From assembly GCA_913054135.1 (NCBI GenBank), contig CAJXJK010000010.1:62001-126000 (forward strand): DNA of 64,000 bases, in the 5' to 3' direction. The position numbers and the translations under genes were made by a program. Position 1 is the first letter of the stretch. Each line of letters begins with the position of its first letter. The notes under the pieces are model-generated. The model had not been told where the DNA came from. It saw nothing but the letters and a program-made list of their open reading frames with translations, and did not search any database. Positions 43,244-51,949 of this stretch are shown piece after piece. The stretch is from an uncultured Flavobacteriales bacterium. GTDB taxonomy: Bacteria > Bacteroidota > Bacteroidia > Flavobacteriales_D > Crocinitomicaceae.

Positions 43244-45834
43244 AATTTAAAGTTGAAGTTCATTATAACTGTTGTAGGAGAGTAATCTTTGCTTATTAAG
43301 CTTAGTTGCGGCCCTCCAACTGAATTTTCATCCAAGTAAACAATTGATGGATTATATCTTCCTAATAAGTTGGTGATGTTCAAGACAATTTCCCAACGGT
43401 TTTTACCTTTTTTAATACCCAGTTTTCTGGTTGCTGAAAAGTCTAAACGTGAAAAATATTCTAATCTATCTGCATTTCGTTCTTCAGGTAATAAAGGAAA
43501 AGCTGTATTACCAATTACATACTGTCCTGTTGGCAAGGTAATGGCTCGGCCCGATTGAAAGTTGTAGTTCGTAGCCAGCTTCCATTTTTGAGATAAGTTG
43601 AAATATTGACTGAAGCTCCAAGCATGAGGCCTATCATTATCTGCAACATATGGGTTGTCATTATTGATTCCTATTACCTTTTGACTGGTAACCGTATACG
43701 TATACGCAATGGTTGCAGAGTACTTTTCAGATGGATTAAACTTTAGCTGACTTTCAAAACCGTAAACAAACAATCTTCCGGACAAAAGATTCCCTTCAAT
43801 TTCTTGAGAAAAAGTACTAACAGGCACGGCAAAATCTACCACATTATTGATATATCTGGCAAATGCAGAAATGGATGTTTCAACTATTTTTTCTCTATGA
43901 AGCCAGCCAATAGAGGTAGAATAATTTCTCTCGGGTTTGAGGAAAGCATTGGAGGTTGTCCAAATTTGAACGGGCAAAAAATTGTTGAGATAACTTACCA
44001 AATGAGTGTGTTGACTGGTGATGCCGATATTCGCAGTAAAATCATTTTTTTTGTTCGGATGATAGGATAAATGAGCTCGTGGGTCAAGACTAAAAAACAA
44101 ATCATAGATCTTATTTTTTTGATAAATGACATTGGTAGATGACAGATCTGAATTTAAGTAGGTGGCGGTATCTTGTTTACCAAAATGAAAAGATAACGGC
44201 GTTCTCAATCCCCCCTTAATACTGAGTTTTTTATTAATCTTTTTATCTACAGAAATGTACACTCCTGCCTCAATGGCGCTTCGTTCTAAAAACAGATCAG
44301 GACTAATGAAATCTTTAGAAGGTTTGATGGTTTGAATCCAATTAATGTCTCCGCCATATTCAATTTTAAGAGAAGGGTCATAGTAATGTGTAAGCTGGTA
44401 TTGAATTTTGTCTTGAGCAACCGACTGTCCAAAATTTGCAATGGTATCGTTTATTGATTCCGCTTGATTGGATATGAAATATTGTGCCGGGTCAACTCTG
44501 TTTACATAATCAAACTGGCTGTGAGTAAAACTCAAATTGGTAAAAGTCTTTGCATTGATAATGTGATTCCACCTAAATGATCCAGCAGCATTTCCCCACT
44601 TAAACAGATTCACATTATTTCTGATTCTATCACGACCATAATAACCCGTAAAATAGATTCTATTATTTGAGTTGAGGTGTATGTTTATTTTACCATTGAA
44701 GTCATGGTAATTTGGGATAACGAAATCAGACTGACTAAATAATTCAAATGCAGTTCTTGGAAAAAATGATTTTCTGATAGATAAATAATAAGATGCTTTG
44801 TTCTTTACGAATGGCCCTTCCAAATTAATTCGCCCACTAGCCGGACTGAATCCTCCACTCAAATGGGCCTTCTCAAGGTTACCCTCATTCGTATTAATTT
44901 GAAGCACAGAAGATGTCCTTCCTCCAAATTTGAGTGGAATAAAATCTTTGTAAAGGTTTGCTGTTTTCACTGCTTCTACATTTACGATTGAGAATACACC
45001 GAGCATATGCGTTGGGTGATAAATAGGCATTTCATCAATAAGAATTAGGTTGTTTCCAGACCCTGAACCGCGAACTTGATAAGATGCGCTTCCGTTTTGA
45101 GTAGGAGTTACCCCTGGTATTTGTTGCACATATTTGAGTATGTCAATCTCACCGGCCGTGGCAGGAATCCTCATCACAGCTTCTTTGGTTAAAATGGTTT
45201 GGTCAGTAGTTGAAATATCAATAGGAGCGGCAGCAAATTTACTGGTATCGGCAAGTACCTCTACGGCATCAAGCATTAAGTTATTCTTGTCAAGATTGAA
45301 GTTTAAAACGAGATCGGCATTTATGTCTATTTCTTCTTGAATCGTAGTCATACCAATTGATGAAATTTTAATGTTCGTTGGCCCTTTGGGTAATTCAATA
45401 GCGAAATAACCATAAGTATTTGTCACACATCCTATTGATAAATTGGGAAAGTAAAGTCTGGCCCCAATGAGCTCTTCTTTAGATTCAGCATCACGTATAT
45501 ATCCGCTTAAAACAAATTCCTTTTTCTCAACAAAGGAGTTATAAAGTGATATTTGACCTCCGATTAATTTGTACTTGATGGTAGTCGCTCCGAACAGATA
45601 ATCAAGAATACTAGAAATGCTTTTTGTCTCAAACTTTTGATTTACTTGACGATCAATAGCATGAAGTTCTTTTGAGTTGTATGAGAAGGTTAAATCGGCC
45701 TCTTTTTCAATTTTGTGAAGGCATTTTTCTAAAGGGATATTCTCGAAATTGACGCTAATCTTTTTCTCAAGGCTTGATTGGCCATAAATTGAGAAGACCG
45801 CAAGTTGGACAAAAAAGAAGAGTACTAATCTCAT
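43240..45834 (-). CDS. TonB-dependent receptor with STN signalling domain
   Basis: 864 residues. Signal peptide (ending SIYGQ), STN domain (about 25-100, VNFENIPLEKCLHKIEKEADLTF in two parts) that contacts FecR, a carboxypeptidase-regulatory-like domain (about 108-190), a plug (about 215-325, IPGVTPTQNGSASYQVRGSG, IDEMPIYHPTH) and a barrel to the C-terminal aromatic residue (NFNFKF). It imports an unknown ligand with TonB energy and should signal its presence to FecR across the periplasm. It follows fecR by 2 bp. Confidence 0.93.
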   Translation of the reverse strand: MRLVLFFFVQLAVFSIYGQSSLEKKISVNFENIPLEKCLHKIEKEADLTFSYNSKELHAIDRQVNQKFETKSISSILDYLFGATTIKYKLIGGQISLYNSFVEKKEFVLSGYIRDAESKEELIGARLYFPNLSIGCVTNTYGYFAIELPKGPTNIKISSIGMTTIQEEIDINADLVLNFNLDKNNLMLDAVEVLADTSKFAAAPIDISTTDQTILTKEAVMRIPATAGEIDILKYVQQIPGVTPTQNGSASYQVRGSGSGNNLILIDEMPIYHPTHMLGVFSIVNVEAVKTANLYKDFIPLKFGGRTSSVLQINTNEGNLEKAHLSGGFSPASGRINLEGPFVKNKASYYLSIRKSFFPRTAFELFSQSDFVIPNYHDFNGKINIHLNSNNRIYFTGYYGRDRIRNNVNLFKWGNAAGSFRWNHIINAKTFTNLSFTHSQFDYVNRVDPAQYFISNQAESINDTIANFGQSVAQDKIQYQLTHYYDPSLKIEYGGDINWIQTIKPSKDFISPDLFLERSAIEAGVYISVDKKINKKLSIKGGLRTPLSFHFGKQDTATYLNSDLSSTNVIYQKNKIYDLFFSLDPRAHLSYHPNKKNDFTANIGITSQHTHLVSYLNNFLPVQIWTTSNAFLKPERNYSTSIGWLHREKIVETSISAFARYINNVVDFAVPVSTFSQEIEGNLLSGRLFVYGFESQLKFNPSEKYSATIAYTYTVTSQKVIGINNDNPYVADNDRPHAWSFSQYFNLSQKWKLATNYNFQSGRAITLPTGQYVIGNTAFPLLPEERNADRLEYFSRLDFSATRKLGIKKGKNRWEIVLNITNLLGRYNPSIVYLDENSVGGPQLSLISKDYSPTTVIMNFNFKF

Positions 45835-45836
45835 AG

Positions 45837-46772
45837 CTAGTTAATAACTACCATTCCATCCTTTTCTTCGGCAGTCACAGAGCAAGTTAAAACAATTATC
45901 TCAATAATTTCTTCATGACTCAACTCTTCAAAATGTGCCGTAAGCAGCTTATTCTTTGCCTCTTCACTATTCGCACCAAACATAATTTGCTTTTCATGAA
46001 AAGTGTTTAGTTCTTGAATGACTTGTTCTAACCTTATTCCTTCAAAGTCAAAAACGCCTGTTTTCCATGAGAAATAGTTTGCTTCAACCTCTGTTACTTT
46101 TGAAATTTCATTTGCACTAGCTGTTGCAGCCTCACCTTGTCTTAATTTAATCTCGACAATTTTATTTCTTAGAGCAACAAGACCATGCTCAACCAAAACC
46201 GTGGTGCTATCTTTTGAAGCTTGAATTGTAAATGCAGTTCCTAGAACTTCAATCTCACCTGCCTTGGTAGTAATCACAAATGGATGTGCTTCGTCTCTGT
46301 GAACTTCAAAAAATGCCTCACCACTCAATTCAACATCTCTATTTTCATTAAAATCTTCAGGGTATGTGATCTCAGCATTTGATGCCAAATATATTTCAGT
46401 ACCATCAGGTAAATCAACCTGCATTGTTTCTGCAGTTTCGTTTGCAACAGTGATCATACCATCACCACCAAAAAAATTAAAAGCAGTTATTGCTATTAAG
46501 GCAGTCACGCAAGCAGCAATTGCAGTTTTCCAAAAGCCGTTTAGTTTGAATACTTTGCCCTCAGTTTCTTCTTCAATTTGGTCATCTATTTTGCTCCAAG
46601 CCGTTTTAGCATCATAGTTTTTGGTGCTGGGTTCTAAACTAACATCCCATGCAGATGCAATGAGCTTGTATTCATCCTCATTTTCAGCTTTCCAGTCAAG
46701 AACTTGTCGCTCTTCTTCTGGACTTGCTTCGCCTGCAAAATGCTTTGCTAATATGTCGTCAAACTCTGTCAT
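45837..46772 (-). CDS. FecR-type anti-sigma factor
   Basis: 311 residues. Cytosolic anti-sigma N-terminus (HFAGEASPEEERQVLDW), one membrane helix (about 83-104, AIAACVTALIAITAFNFF), the periplasmic FecR domain (TMQVDLPDGTEIYLASNAEI, GEAFFEVHRDEAHPFVI) and a C-terminal STN-like DUF4974 (FDFEGIRLEQVIQELNTFH). It should hold the sigma factor encoded just upstream until the receptor signals. The gene has its own ECF-type promoter motif in the 33-bp gap. Confidence 0.94.
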   Translation of the reverse strand: MTEFDDILAKHFAGEASPEEERQVLDWKAENEDEYKLIASAWDVSLEPSTKNYDAKTAWSKIDDQIEEETEGKVFKLNGFWKTAIAACVTALIAITAFNFFGGDGMITVANETAETMQVDLPDGTEIYLASNAEITYPEDFNENRDVELSGEAFFEVHRDEAHPFVITTKAGEIEVLGTAFTIQASKDSTTVLVEHGLVALRNKIVEIKLRQGEAATASANEISKVTEVEANYFSWKTGVFDFEGIRLEQVIQELNTFHEKQIMFGANSEEAKNKLLTAHFEELSHEEIIEIIVLTCSVTAEEKDGMVVIN

Positions 46773-46781
46773 TTATTATAA

Positions 46782-46811
46782 TGTCGTCTTCTAAATCAAA
46801 TACCCCTATCC
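46782..46811 (-). promoter_or_regulatory. ECF-type promoter motif 1, before fecR
   Basis: On the minus strand ATAGGGGTATTT, with GGGG at 46806-46803, then 16 nt, then CGAC at 46786-46783. The TAG of TAGGGG is the sigma gene stop codon. The same two blocks at the same spacing occur at 47434 and 48895. Confidence 0.65.
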
Positions 46812-47333
46812 AAAAAAGATAAAAATTAATAATGCCATTAAAGCCGGGTTCTTTTTCAGCTTTTCTCTCAAATGCTTAAATGCCCTTCCCATTTGGTTTT
46901 CTACCGTTTTTGGAGATATCTCTAAGCTCTCTGCAATTTCTTTATAACTCAATCCGTCTAGCTTAGACATCATGAATACTTCTTTGGTTTTTTCAGGAAG
47001 TTCAGAAATAGCCTTATGTAATAACTGTTTCATTTCATCCTGATTATCTTCTACCTCTTCAGTATGAGACTGCTCATGAATTGCTTCGGCTTCATACTTT
47101 CTCTTCACTACTAATTTTCTTTGAAAATCAATGCACTTGAATTTTACCGCTCTGATGAGGTAATTTTCAAAATTGGCCGTGATACTTTCTTTATCCTCTT
47201 TTTTCCAAAAATCAACAAATACAGTTTGAACAACATCTTCTGCTTCATCATGATCTTGAACAATGGCAAAAGCATATCTACACATTTTTGAATAATGCGT
47301 CTCAAATAATATTTGGTATTCCTTTTTTGTCAT
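46806..47333 (-). CDS. ECF sigma factor (FecI-like)
   Basis: 175 residues. Region 2 (ETHYSKMCRYAFAIVQDHDEAEDVVQTVFVDFW, split across residues 11-43) and region 4 (LPEKTKEVFMMSKLDGLSYKEIAESLEISPKTVENQMGRAFKHL, residues about 113-156) are both present. A hydrophobic C-terminal tail (MALLIFIFFG) is usual for Bacteroidota FecI-like factors. It is divergent from cassette B across 157 bp. Targets are predicted from the motif shared by three sites nearby. Confidence 0.94.
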   Translation of the reverse strand: MTKKEYQILFETHYSKMCRYAFAIVQDHDEAEDVVQTVFVDFWKKEDKESITANFENYLIRAVKFKCIDFQRKLVVKRKYEAEAIHEQSHTEEVEDNQDEMKQLLHKAISELPEKTKEVFMMSKLDGLSYKEIAESLEISPKTVENQMGRAFKHLREKLKKNPALMALLIFIFFG

Positions 47334-47433
47334 TTCTGGATTCTCTCAAATCTAAAAAGATATTCTTACATGAGTTCACGTAACAAATTACTTTAAGGTT
47401 GATTAACAAAACTCAATTCTTTTTCGTGCGGAG

Positions 47434-47462
47434 TAGGGGTATTCAATTTAGCCTTCGACTTA
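47434..47462 (+). promoter_or_regulatory. ECF-type promoter motif 2, before LVIVD cassette B
   Basis: TAGGGGTATTC with GGGG at 47436-47439, 16 nt, CGACTTAAG with CGAC at 47456-47459. It lies about 30 nt before the ATG at 47491 and shares TAGGGGTATT and ATTTAG with the fecR site. Confidence 0.65.
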
Positions 47463-47490
47463 AGGGTGAATATTAACAAAAAAAGATAGT

Positions 47491-48009
47491 ATGAAAAAAA
47501 CAACAATGATATTGCTCGCGCTTGCTAGTGTGACAATTCTAGCTTCTTGTGACAAGCATGAAGACAAGGAAGTGGATGGATGGAAACCAATCTATTCTAC
47601 TGAAACGAATACTCAAGATGTGACATTTAAGCAATCTGAGCCTTTAGAGAATCCGGGTAGAATTTACACTTACGATAATCTCTTATTGGTAAATGATGAG
47701 GCAAAAGGGATTCATATTTATGATAATTCAAATGTGACGAATCCAACTGAGCTTTCATTTATTGAGATTCCAGGCAATATGGATTTCTCTGTTAGTAACG
47801 GAAGACTATATGCCGATAATATCACTGACATGGTTGTGATAAATATTTCAAATCCTTCGGCTCCTGAATATGTGAACAGAATTGAATCTATTTTTCCTGT
47901 TCAGCAATTCCCAGATGAGTTTGGTCCATTTGAATGTGTTGATGCTTCAAAAGGAAGTGTTGTAGGTTGGGAAAGAACCAAATTAATTGAACCTAAATGT
48001 TTCAGATAA
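47491..48009 (+). CDS. LVIVD-repeat lipoprotein, cassette B gene 1
   Basis: 172 residues. Lipobox LASC near residue 20. It shares long segments with the cassette A copy, including VDGWKPIYST, LVNDEAKGIHIYDNSN (near-identical), IEIPGNMDFSV, YADNITDMV and GPFECVDAS; the C-terminal PKCFR is also kept. Preceded by the ECF-type motif, so it is probably expressed with the receptor operon. Outer-surface or periplasmic placement by lipid anchor is expected; its ligand or partner is not known. Confidence 0.86.
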   Translation: MKKTTMILLALASVTILASCDKHEDKEVDGWKPIYSTETNTQDVTFKQSEPLENPGRIYTYDNLLLVNDEAKGIHIYDNSNVTNPTELSFIEIPGNMDFSVSNGRLYADNITDMVVINISNPSAPEYVNRIESIFPVQQFPDEFGPFECVDASKGSVVGWERTKLIEPKCFR

Positions 48010-48021
48010 AAAATAGAAATT

Positions 48022-48822
48022 ATGAAGAAGTATTATAAAACATTAGCTGCAGCATTTTTGTGTGTCACAATCATTGCTTGCGAGAAAGAAGAAATTGAAA
48101 TGAACCCTGATCAATCTGACCAATCAGAAACGATCATTCAAAATAAATCAGCAGAAGTTGGTGGTGTAGGAGGTTCATTAGCACAATTCACAATTGTAGA
48201 TGGTTACCTATATACAATTGATTACAAAACATTAAACATCTTTGATTTATCAAACCCTGATGCTCCTGCTCAAACTGAGTCTATGGCCATGAGTGTTGGT
48301 ATGGAGACTGTTTTTCACCAAGACGGAATGTTATATATCGGTTCTAATACTGGAGTAAGAATTCTTGATATTTCAGATCCTATTAGACCTGTTGAGGTTT
48401 CAGAATTTGATCACGTAACGACATGTGACCCTGTAGTTGCAAACGGAGAAATTGCCATAGCAACATTAAGAGGTGGAACTGAATGTGGTGGAAACCTAAG
48501 TCAGCTAGACGTGATTGATTTAAGTAATATTCATAACCCTGAGTTAATTGGAGAATTTGAATTAGTTAATCCTTACGGTTTAGGATTTTCTGCAACTCAA
48601 AGCAATTACATTTATGTATGTGATGGTTATTCAGGATTAAAAGTGTTTGATATTTCAAATCCTTCAAATCCTGTTCTGAGCAAATCTTATGAGAATATTG
48701 AAGCGCTTGATGTTATTTCATCTCAAGATGGATTGATTGTATTAGGACGTGACGGAATCCACCAATTTGATGGAACCGACCCTTTAAACATTATTGAAAA
48801 GTCTGTGATCACAGTACAATAG
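48022..48822 (+). CDS. LVIVD-repeat lipoprotein, cassette B gene 2
   Basis: 266 residues, same length as its cassette A paralog. The lipoprotein signal ends in IIAC. Four LVIVD repeats are clear (LNIFDLSNPDAPAQTES, VRILDISDPIRPVEVS, LDVIDLSNIHNPELIG, LKVFDISNPSNPVLS), and the TTCDPVVAN / RGGTECGGNL cysteines are conserved. It is 12 bp after gene 1, exactly as in cassette A. A terminator follows. Confidence 0.88.
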   Translation: MKKYYKTLAAAFLCVTIIACEKEEIEMNPDQSDQSETIIQNKSAEVGGVGGSLAQFTIVDGYLYTIDYKTLNIFDLSNPDAPAQTESMAMSVGMETVFHQDGMLYIGSNTGVRILDISDPIRPVEVSEFDHVTTCDPVVANGEIAIATLRGGTECGGNLSQLDVIDLSNIHNPELIGEFELVNPYGLGFSATQSNYIYVCDGYSGLKVFDISNPSNPVLSKSYENIEALDVISSQDGLIVLGRDGIHQFDGTDPLNIIEKSVITVQ

Positions 48823-48841
48823 TTAGTTTTTCAGCTACTGT

Positions 48842-48880
48842 AAACCGTCTCAGCTCTCCTGAGACGGTTTTTTTTTGATT
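48842..48880 (+). terminator. Rho-independent terminator inside cassette B
   Basis: Stem AAACCGTCTCAG / CTGAGACGGTTT with a 5-nt loop and a long T run. It separates genes 2 and 3 of cassette B; no such hairpin exists in cassette A, where the genes are 2 bp apart. Confidence 0.88.
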
Positions 48881-48894
48881 TTTTTTTCGATTGG

Positions 48895-48924
48895 ATAGGG
48901 GGGGTCGATTTTAAGATCGACTTA
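48895..48924 (+). promoter_or_regulatory. ECF-type promoter motif 3, before cassette B gene 3
   Basis: GGATAGGGG with GGGG at 48898-48901, 16 nt, CGACTTAAG with CGAC at 48918-48921. Same blocks and spacing as the sites at 46782 and 47434; it lies about 30 nt before the ATG at 48954. Confidence 0.62.
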
Positions 48925-48953
48925 AGAGTGAAAGAAACTTAAAAAACAATATC

Positions 48954-49703
48954 ATGTATAAAACAACAATTTTAATTTTAGGTCTTATTGCTTCAATAGC
49001 ATTCGGACAAGAGGTAAACGAAGAAGTGGCCGAAGAGGCTGTAATTGGAACTGAGCTAGATTCAGTTACATATAATGTATTCAAAGAAGATGTGCCTTTG
49101 TGGCAAATGGAAAAGCATTTCAAATTTTCTCCTTTTGATGTGTTATCGGCGATTCCAACTTTTGGTGTGGATATAGAAACTACAATGAAACAAGGAATGA
49201 GCTTTCAATATGGCGCAGCCTTTATCCCATCAGTTTTTCAACCAACTGTAAGAGAGGGCCAAAATGGTTTCAATTGGATGAATGGGTACAAACTTAGATT
49301 TGAAAGCAGATTTTACACCTTTAAAAAACCAAATAGATATATCGGAACTGAGTTTTCGTTTAGACATTTAATCATTTCGGATGACGCCTCTATAGGTATG
49401 GAAGGTGATGGATTTGGGAACTTTGCTTACTTCACAACACAAAAGAAAATATATAACAGATTTTCAATTCAGGCTAACACAAAATTTGGAATTCAAAAAT
49501 CATGGAACCGTTTCGTATGTGACTTTTATGGTGGTCTCAGTTTGAGATATAATAAGACAGCTACAAGCAAAGTTGAGACAGGAGAGCTACAAGATTTTAG
49601 TCCGCTTGGATGGGATCTGTCGGGCGGAAGAGGATTCTTTTACGCAACACCAATTATCGGATTAAAATTAGGGTTTAGAGTTCCGCCGAAAAAGAATTTA
49701 TAA
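48954..49703 (+). CDS. Outer-membrane barrel-like protein, cassette B gene 3
   Basis: 249 residues. Signal peptide (ending AFGQ). It aligns with the cassette A copy over its length: YNVFKEDVPLWQMEKHFKFS, FQYGAAFIPS, FNWMNGYKLRFESRFY and FRHLIISDD. Amphipathic strands suggest a small barrel in the outer membrane. It has its own ECF-type promoter and terminator, so it can be expressed apart from the two lipoproteins. Confidence 0.82.
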   Translation: MYKTTILILGLIASIAFGQEVNEEVAEEAVIGTELDSVTYNVFKEDVPLWQMEKHFKFSPFDVLSAIPTFGVDIETTMKQGMSFQYGAAFIPSVFQPTVREGQNGFNWMNGYKLRFESRFYTFKKPNRYIGTEFSFRHLIISDDASIGMEGDGFGNFAYFTTQKKIYNRFSIQANTKFGIQKSWNRFVCDFYGGLSLRYNKTATSKVETGELQDFSPLGWDLSGGRGFFYATPIIGLKLGFRVPPKKNL

Positions 49704-49726
49704 GAAAGAATGAAATAAAATTGTTG

Positions 49727-49757
49727 TGGCAGGACTCGTGAGGGTCCTGCTTTTTTT
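49727..49757 (+). terminator. Rho-independent terminator
   Basis: Stem GCAGGAC / GTCCTGC with an 8-nt loop and seven T residues, closing cassette B. Confidence 0.82.
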
Positions 49758-49792
49758 ATGCGTATCTTCATCAAGCAAAAACAAATTAAAGA

Positions 49793-50626
49793 ATGATTCC
49801 AATTCATGACCTTAAAGATTCAAGTCCCTTTGATATAAAGGTGAATGAACTGGGTGCACGAACGAATTACAATACTTCTGAACACCACAGGCACAATTAT
49901 TTTGAGCTCTTCTTTTTTGAGAATGGAGGAGGTCAACATGAAATTGACTTTGTTGACTTTGAAAATCATTCTTTTTCAATTCAAATTGTGGCACCCGGCC
50001 AAGTGCATCAAATGAAAAGAAAACCTGGCTCTAACGGCTTTGTTGTGATATTCGAAACCTCTGTATTTGATAAAGAAGCCCTTATTTCTAATTTTTTGTT
50101 TGATCACATTTGCTATGAAGTCACTGAATTTAGCCCGGTCTATACTTTTGATAAAAAGGTGCAAACCCAATTGCTTGGATTATTTCAATCAATTTGGCAA
50201 GATTTTCAATCTGACTCTGTTTTAAAAAATGAGTTTATTAAAGCCAATCTATCTTTAGTTTGTATCCAATGCATCCGAACGCTTAGCCAGACTGTTGACA
50301 AATCTAAAAATCAAAAGACTTATGATTCATTTAGAAGATATCTCAATTCTAACTTTAGAGAGATCAAGAAGGTGAAAGAGTATGCGGCTGTTCTGAATAT
50401 TTCAGAGAAACAACTGAACGAAATTGTGTCTGCAAAAACTGGTTATTCGGCCAGTATTATCATCTACAAACAAATTATTCTAGAGTCTAAAAGGCTACTC
50501 AATATGGGCTTGTCTGCCAAAGAAGTTGCCTACGACCTCAATTTTGATGACCCTTCTCACTTCTCAAAATTCTTCAAGAAACAAAGCGGAATCTCGCCTT
50601 CTGAGTTCCAGAAAATACATCTTTAA
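49793..50626 (+). CDS. AraC-family transcriptional regulator
   Basis: 277 residues. The N-terminal cupin-like sensor has EHHRHNYFELFFFENGGG and IVAPGQVHQMKR. The C-terminal double helix-turn-helix (about 180-277) has VKEYAAVLNISEKQLNEIV and AKEVAYDLNFDDPSHFSKFFKKQSGISPSEF. It likely senses a small molecule and controls envelope or metabolic genes; its target is not evident. It stands alone after a terminator. Confidence 0.92.
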   Translation: MIPIHDLKDSSPFDIKVNELGARTNYNTSEHHRHNYFELFFFENGGGQHEIDFVDFENHSFSIQIVAPGQVHQMKRKPGSNGFVVIFETSVFDKEALISNFLFDHICYEVTEFSPVYTFDKKVQTQLLGLFQSIWQDFQSDSVLKNEFIKANLSLVCIQCIRTLSQTVDKSKNQKTYDSFRRYLNSNFREIKKVKEYAAVLNISEKQLNEIVSAKTGYSASIIIYKQIILESKRLLNMGLSAKEVAYDLNFDDPSHFSKFFKKQSGISPSEFQKIHL

Positions 50627-50640
50627 AGAAGAATTGTACA

Positions 50641-50671
50641 TTTGAAAGTCTAGCCTACTGATCTAACTTTG
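50641..50671 (+). promoter_or_regulatory. Consensus Bacteroidota promoter
   Basis: TTTG (50641-50644), 19 nt, TAACTTTG (50664-50671): exact match to the TTTG-N19-TAnnTTTG pattern. It lies 18 nt before the ATG at 50690. Confidence 0.7.
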
Positions 50672-50689
50672 TGTTTAAAATTATTTATC

Positions 50690-51949
50690 ATGTATAAAAC
50701 ACTGTTATTTATCGCCCTTACTTTTGCCTTTGTGTATGCGAACGCTCAAACAACTTGGTATGAAATTCCAACTTCAGTTGATAATAAGTTGAACACTATA
50801 GATTTTCCTTCTACTAATGTGGGATACATTGGTGGGAACGATTCTCTTCTTTTGAAAACGACTGATGGTGGTCAAAGTTGGGTTGAAATCGACTTTAATG
50901 GAGTTACCATTTTTGGAGGAGGAGAACATATTCTTGATTTAAACTTTATTGATGAGAATGTAGGATACATGACTGTTGGCCCTTACGGAGGCAATTATAA
51001 AACAACTGATGGTGGTCTCAATTGGACTGCACTTTCAGTCTCAGGAAACTTTTGTTACGTAGGTTGCAATTTCTTTTTTGCCGAAGATGATGGGTTTTTA
51101 GGTGGTGCAGGGTGCTTTGAAGGTGAGTTAGTTGAAATCGTTTCAGGTGGTGGAGCAACAACTCAAGCAACTATGAATGACAATTCATTGGGAGGAGGAG
51201 AATACATAAGTCAAATCGATTTTTTGAACGCAAATTACGGTCTGGCTTCAAGTTCAGACGGAAGAATATTTAGAACTACTGATGGTGGCGTAAATTGGGA
51301 TTCAATTCCATCTTCTTTAACTGATACGATAGCTATTACTTCTGTCAAAATTATTGACGACACCTTAGCTTTTGCAGGATATGAAGGACTTGGGAATAGT
51401 GGATTTGGGATGTTAACCTCGACTGATGCCGGCTTGACTTGGGCAACAGATATAAATACTGCTACTTTTTACTATCCTGATTATTACGAAATGGTGGTTT
51501 CAAATCACGATCACTGGTATATGGCGGCAGTTCCGGCTGGGAACTTTGTTTTAGGAGTCATTTTTGAAAATGATGGAAATTCGTGGAATTATTGGAATGT
51601 AGATCATGCTGTATATGCAATGGATACCTATTCTGATTCTATTGTTTGGGCAGTAGGAGATAGCGGATATGTTGTGGTCAATGTAGAACCGACTACTTTG
51701 AGTATAAACGAAGTTGACAATCAAGCAAGTATTAATGCCTATCCTAACCCTTTTCAAAATGTTTTGATACTAGACTTGACCTCATTTAATAATCCGACAA
51801 TTAGCATTTTAGATGCTTCAGGAAAATTGGTTGAGCGAATTGAGGAATCTGAATCTGAGTTGAATTTAGAATACCTTCAAAACGGAATCTATTTCATTAC
51901 TGTTCAAGATGGATTGAGAAAAGAAGTGACAAGAGTAATTAAGAATTAA
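50690..51949 (+). CDS. BNR/Ycf48-like propeller protein with T9SS type A sorting domain
   Basis: 419 residues from the ATG at 50690, which starts a signal peptide (ending ANAQ); the open frame reaches back to 50669, but this would cover the promoter -7 box. It contains repeated TTDGGxxW motifs (KTTDGGQSWVEI, KTTDGGLNWTAL, RTTDGGVNWDSI, TSTDAGLTWATD) of BNR/photosystem-stability-like propellers. A type A sorting tail ends it (NAYPNPFQNVLILDL, ISILDASGKLVERI, NGIYFITVQDG). Secreted by T9SS; the ligand is unknown. The stop overlaps the convergent porin gene (TTAA). Confidence 0.9.
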   Translation: MYKTLLFIALTFAFVYANAQTTWYEIPTSVDNKLNTIDFPSTNVGYIGGNDSLLLKTTDGGQSWVEIDFNGVTIFGGGEHILDLNFIDENVGYMTVGPYGGNYKTTDGGLNWTALSVSGNFCYVGCNFFFAEDDGFLGGAGCFEGELVEIVSGGGATTQATMNDNSLGGGEYISQIDFLNANYGLASSSDGRIFRTTDGGVNWDSIPSSLTDTIAITSVKIIDDTLAFAGYEGLGNSGFGMLTSTDAGLTWATDINTATFYYPDYYEMVVSNHDHWYMAAVPAGNFVLGVIFENDGNSWNYWNVDHAVYAMDTYSDSIVWAVGDSGYVVVNVEPTTLSINEVDNQASINAYPNPFQNVLILDLTSFNNPTISILDASGKLVERIEESESELNLEYLQNGIYFITVQDGLRKEVTRVIKN

